DNA of 17,443 nucleotides from CAZZDA01 sp964652585 (GTDB lineage: Bacteria > Patescibacteriota > Patescibacteriia > UBA1544). Location: positions 1-17,443 of the forward strand of contig CAZZDA010000016.1 in assembly GCA_964652585.1 (NCBI GenBank), written 5' to 3'. The translations under genes and the position numbers were made by a program. The notes below the pieces were generated by a model, which saw nothing but the letters and a program-made list of their open reading frames with translations, was not told the origin of the DNA and searched no databases. Of this stretch, positions 15,006 to 17,443 are shown in pieces. The first letter of the stretch is position 1. Every line of letters starts with the position of its first letter.

Positions 15006-15761
15006 ATGCAGTTACCAACATTAGTTGAGATGCTCAAAGCCGGTGTGCATTTTGGTCATCAAACGGGAAAATGGCATCCTAAAATGAAGCCGTTTATTTT
15101 TACGTCTCGATCGGGCGTACATATTCTCAATCTTGAGGAAACAACAAAGCGTCTGAAAAAAGCGTCTGAATTTGTCCACGATATTGCCAAGCAAGGCGGA
15201 ACTATTTTGTTTGTAGGTACCAAAAAGCAAACGCAAGAACTTGTGGTGGCGCATGCCACTGCTTGTCATATGCCCTATATTACCGAACGGTGGGTTGGCG
15301 GACTTTTGACCAACTTCTCGGTGGTCAAACAAAATATCAAGCAGTACAAAACATTGAAAGAACAGCAGGAAAGCGGCGGCTGGGATAAGTACACTAAAAA
15401 AGAGCGATTGGATCTGACAAAAAAGTTTGAGCGATTGGAGAGATTTTTCTGCGGGCTTGTTGGTCTTGAGGCATTACCTGCAGCTGTGGTGCTTATTGAT
15501 ATGCGCAGGGAAAAAACAGCGCTTCGTGAAGCACGAAAACAGCATATTCCACTTGTAGCGCTTTGTGATACCAATACGAATCCAACACTTATTGACTATC
15601 CAATTCCGGCAAATGATGATGCGGTCAAGGGTGTAGATCTTATGTTGCGCGTGCTCTCGGAAGCTATTAATGAAGGCAGGAAAGAAAAAGAAGAAAAAAC
15701 TACTTCGCACGATCAAAATAAGGTGGATACTAACAAAGAAAAAGGAAAGAAAAAATCATAA
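15006..15761 (+). CDS. rpsB: 30S ribosomal protein S2
   Basis: 251 residues. S2 joins the 30S head/platform late in assembly and docks S1. Blocks seen: MLKAGVHFGHQTGKWHPKMKPFIF (residues 9-32), GGTILFVGTKKQ, ITERWVGGLLTNF, FERLERFFCGLVGLEALPAAVVLIDM, and IPLVALCDTNTNPTLIDYPIPANDDA. All are diagnostic. A charged Lys/Glu tail ends the protein. The frame opens at 14928, but MQLPTLVEML at 15006 is the family start. AAGGAG (14997-15002) lies only 3 nt before it, a close but real ribosome site. It is followed by tsf after 19 nt, the conserved rpsB-tsf operon. Confidence 0.97.
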   Translation: MQLPTLVEMLKAGVHFGHQTGKWHPKMKPFIFTSRSGVHILNLEETTKRLKKASEFVHDIAKQGGTILFVGTKKQTQELVVAHATACHMPYITERWVGGLLTNFSVVKQNIKQYKTLKEQQESGGWDKYTKKERLDLTKKFERLERFFCGLVGLEALPAAVVLIDMRREKTALREARKQHIPLVALCDTNTNPTLIDYPIPANDDAVKGVDLMLRVLSEAINEGRKEKEEKTTSHDQNKVDTNKEKGKKKS

Positions 15762-15780
15762 TTAACAAACCTCACTTTTT

Positions 15781-16371
15781 ATGACAATTACCGCACAAGA
15801 AGTAAAAAAACTCCGTGAGCTGACAGGTGCCGCTATGATGGATGCAAAAAAAGCGCTTGAAAAAGCGAAGGGGGATAGTGATAAAGCCGTAGAGATCTTG
15901 CGCAAGCAAGGACAAAAAATGGCTGCAAAGCGACAAGACAGAGAAGCGGGTGAGGGCCGTATCGCAGCGTATATTCATGCGAATGGTCAGGTTGGTGCCA
16001 TGGTGGAATTATTGTCTGAGACAGACTTTGTTGCGCGTAATGAGCAGTTCGGTGAACTTGCGTATGATATAGCGATGCACGTGGCGGCTGCCAATCCACA
16101 ATATCTTACTTCCGTAGATGTACCGCAAGATGTGTTGGAAAAAGAAAAAGATGTCTATCGCGACCAGTTAAAAAAGGAAGGTAAGCCGGACAACATGATT
16201 GAAAATATCTTAGAAGGCAAGCTCAAGAAATTCTATAGTGATATATGTCTTTTAGATCAATCTTTTATTAAAGATGAGGATAAAACAGTCGCAGAAGTGA
16301 TTACCGAGGCGATTGGCAGAATCGGAGAGAAAATAGAGATTCGTAGGTTTGCAAGATTTTCGTTGAAGTAG
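15781..16371 (+). CDS. tsf: Elongation factor Ts
   Basis: 196 residues, the short EF-Ts form. EF-Ts exchanges GDP for GTP on EF-Tu. The N-terminal UBA-like domain reads VKKLRELTGAAMMDAKKALEKAKGDSDKAVEILRKQG (residues 8-44). The EF-Tu contact motif TDFVARN is at 81-87. The C-terminal part keeps LLDQSFIKDEDKTVAE and ends GEKIEIRRFARFSL, typical of the family. It begins 19 nt after rpsB with no clear ribosome site. A terminator follows at 16395-16438. Confidence 0.96.
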   Translation: MTITAQEVKKLRELTGAAMMDAKKALEKAKGDSDKAVEILRKQGQKMAAKRQDREAGEGRIAAYIHANGQVGAMVELLSETDFVARNEQFGELAYDIAMHVAAANPQYLTSVDVPQDVLEKEKDVYRDQLKKEGKPDNMIENILEGKLKKFYSDICLLDQSFIKDEDKTVAEVITEAIGRIGEKIEIRRFARFSLK

Positions 16372-16394
16372 ACATACTACTACTTACAGCGTTT

Positions 16395-16438
16395 AAACAC
16401 TAAGTCTAACTTTATAATTAGGACTTAGTGTTTTTTTT
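16395..16438 (+). terminator. rpsB-tsf terminator
   Basis: Arms AAACACTAAGTC (16395-16406) and GACTTAGTGTTT (16422-16433) and a T8 run. It ends the rpsB-tsf transcript 24 nt after tsf. Confidence 0.88.
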
Positions 16439-16462
16439 ATTTTCTCATTTAGTTCACATGGC

Positions 16463-16477
16463 CAACACTCGGTGTTG
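16463..16477. repeat. CAACAC-TCG-GTGTTG palindrome
   Basis: Six-pair hairpin, extended by GG/CC after a mismatch. It is the exact reverse complement of 11296-11310. It lies in the gene-free stretch 16439-16717. Confidence 0.6.
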
Positions 16478-16498
16478 ACCAAGCTTCCTACTACCCTC

Positions 16499-16647
16499 AG
16501 CGAGCTATGCTCTCTACCGGAACCGTCTCGCAGCCGAAGCGGGCATGGTTCATCCTGTTTCAACAGGATGAGAGCGAGGCGAGAGAGAGCGCAAACGCCA
16601 CGCTGGGGCGTTTGACGCGTGTTCCGGTAGAGAGGGGTATAGCGAGC
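16499..16647. mobile_element. MITE-like element or structured ncRNA with three-way junction
   Basis: Perfect 14-bp inverted repeats CTCTCTACCGGAAC (16510-16523) and GTTCCGGTAGAGAG (16621-16634) enclose two internal stems. One pairs TCTCGC (16526-16531) with GCGAGA (16579-16584) and holds a CATCCTGTT/AACAGGATG hairpin (16551-16570). The other pairs GCGCAAACGCC (16589-16599) with GGCGTTTG-A-CGC (16607-16618). Junction linkers are 2, 4 and 2 nt. The direct repeat AGCGAGC flanks it at 16499-16505 and 16641-16647, as a target duplication would. It encodes no protein and is GC-richer than its surroundings. It could be a non-autonomous transposable element, a palindromic repeat unit or an RNA; the sequence alone does not decide. 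Confidence 0.6.
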
Positions 16648-16681
16648 GACCACTTATCCCCAACCAAAAAAAAAAAACGTT

Positions 16682-16710
16682 TTGAGCGTATTCCTCATTC
16701 ATGGTATAAT
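16682..16710 (+). promoter_or_regulatory. Promoter of the secreted-protein gene
   Basis: TTGAGC (16682-16687), a 17-nt spacer and consensus TATAAT (16705-16710) with TGG extended -10. Predicted start near 16717, one base before the short ORF at 16718. A near-DnaA box TTATCCCCA (16655-16663) lies upstream and a perfect TTATCCACA (16721-16729) just downstream. Confidence 0.75.
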
Positions 16711-16717
16711 CTACTCA

Positions 16718-16747
16718 ATGTTATCCACAAAAAATATCGCTAAATGA
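16718..16747 (+). CDS. Leaderless 9-codon ORF overlapping the next start
   Basis: ATG at the predicted transcript start encodes MLSTKNIAK and stops at TGA (16745-16747). The stop overlaps the ATG of the secreted-protein gene as ATGA. Such overlap often means translational coupling. Whether it is translated is unknown; it may be a leader peptide that brings ribosomes to the second start. Confidence 0.4.
   Translation: MLSTKNIAK
16721..16729 (+). promoter_or_regulatory. Perfect DnaA-box-like 9-mer
   Basis: TTATCCACA, directly after the predicted transcript start of the secreted-protein gene and inside the 9-codon ORF. Occupancy by DnaA would block initiation. It is the second perfect copy in the window. 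Confidence 0.35.
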
Positions 16748-17443
16748 TATTCAAAACACAGAAAAAAATACGAAAACATACTCGTGTCGTTTCTCTCGTG
16801 CCGGCAGCTATGCTTGTCGTGCTGTTAGGCTTCTCTCTCCTCACTCCCGCACCGACGAATGCGGGATTTTTTCGTACCTTTGTCAATGATTGGAAGAGTG
16901 TGGTTACCACCATGACCAACAAGAGCCTTACGCTCTTCTCAAGAACTCCTGACGTCACTATTCTTCAGCACAACACCTCTCCTACCACGAACACAACACA
17001 TCCTTCCAATACGCCCTCAACAAAGAAAAAAAACACTCCCACCCCAACTTTCACTCAAACAACTCTTCCTCGAACAGAGCCAACTTTCACGACAACAAAT
17101 CAACCTCAAACAATACCCTCTCCCACAAATCAAGGCCTCATCTCCCGCCTTGAAGCCTTGGAAGTACAAATAGCGGCAGTACTCAAAACCACCGCACACC
17201 CACAGAACAATCACAACGATTCTGCCAATACCAGCTCAGCAACAAACACCGCACACCCTAGCACACAAGTTCCACCCCTCCCTCTCCCTCCCACCATAGA
17301 CACCTTCTCCAACACAGAGCAAAATATCTTAAACACCGCTTTCGCCCATACCCAACAATCCCATCTCACCCTCTCCAATCAAATAACAAATCAAGAAAAA
17401 ACACTCCAATCCTACATCAACCAACAACTCCAAAACACCACCA
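16744..17443 (+). CDS. Large secreted Thr/Pro/Asn/Gln-rich protein, N-terminal part
   Basis: The frame is open from the ATG at 16744 to the window end (233 codons, incomplete). The N-terminus is a Sec signal peptide: KTQKKIRKHTR basic region, hydrophobic AAMLVVLLGFSLL (21-33) and a likely cleavage after TNA at residue 40. The mature part is a low-complexity linker rich in Thr, Pro, Asn, Ser and Gln (70-130). A short helical segment GLISRLEALEVQIAAVLK (131-148) follows, then another Thr/Ser/Pro linker and a Gln/Asn-rich region (190-233). No domain is recognisable in what is visible. Large cell-surface proteins with stalk and coiled-coil segments are the closest analogy. From about 16980 the coding strand becomes extremely G-poor and C-rich, unlike every other gene here. 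Confidence 0.75.
   Translation, partial: MIFKTQKKIRKHTRVVSLVPAAMLVVLLGFSLLTPAPTNAGFFRTFVNDWKSVVTTMTNKSLTLFSRTPDVTILQHNTSPTTNTTHPSNTPSTKKKNTPTPTFTQTTLPRTEPTFTTTNQPQTIPSPTNQGLISRLEALEVQIAAVLKTTAHPQNNHNDSANTSSATNTAHPSTQVPPLPLPPTIDTFSNTEQNILNTAFAHTQQSHLTLSNQITNQEKTLQSYINQQLQNTT

Noticed and set aside
16540..16575. tRNA-like GGTTCATCC segment
   Set aside because: No acceptor stem, anticodon arm or CCA arrangement fits; the segment is an arm of the internal hairpin.
16507..16743. Plus-strand 78-codon ORF after tsf
   Set aside because: It runs through the inverted-repeat element and the promoter of the next gene, with no protein-like composition.

Overview
The window reads as chromosomal DNA of a small-genome bacterium, most likely a Candidate Phyla Radiation (Patescibacteria, Parcubacteria-like) lineage. 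This is inferred from the gene mix (ThyX-type thymidylate synthase, DUF3048 lipoprotein-like gene, GFTLIE pilin next to housekeeping genes), the Lys/Glu-rich tails on ribosomal proteins, and the rarity of clear Shine-Dalgarno sites. TGA serves as a normal stop (for example thyX and rodA), so the code is standard. Ribosomal protein L1 is present, which is informative because some Parcubacteria lack it.

Layout. 1-2250: a pyrimidine deoxynucleotide locus with the start of dcd (dCTP deaminase, minus, cut by the window edge), a YpgQ-like HD hydrolase (minus) and a divergent, tandem-duplicated ThyX (plus). 2389-2844: a small coiled-coil protein built from tandem DNA repeats, ended by a bidirectional terminator. 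2960-4912: the minus-strand operon secE-nusG-rplK-rplA, with a probable L1 autoregulatory RNA between rplK and rplA. 5035-7083: gyrB (minus). 7298-9331: an unknown single-pass membrane protein and the SEDS glycosyltransferase RodA (plus). 9462-11271: ribosomal protein L25 overlapping a membrane-anchored DUF3048 protein. 11477-12073: a type IV pilin-like protein. 12125-14750: minus-strand rpmE, prfA and prmC, with a strong terminator after rpmE. 15006-16371: rpsB-tsf (plus) and its terminator. 16440-16740: a gene-free stretch with a compact inverted-repeat element. 16744 to the window end: the start of a large secreted Thr/Pro/Asn/Gln-rich protein.

Most genes are central dogma or envelope functions. 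The less ordinary material lies between and inside them: families of short palindromic repeats (one inserted in frame in prmC), degenerate AAATGAC-type repeats, several promoters only 0-10 nt from the start codon, leader hairpins on ribosomal protein genes, a 135-bp MITE-like or ncRNA-like element, and a 9-codon leaderless ORF that overlaps the secreted-protein start. All promoter, operator and RNA-structure calls are made by eye and have not been computed.
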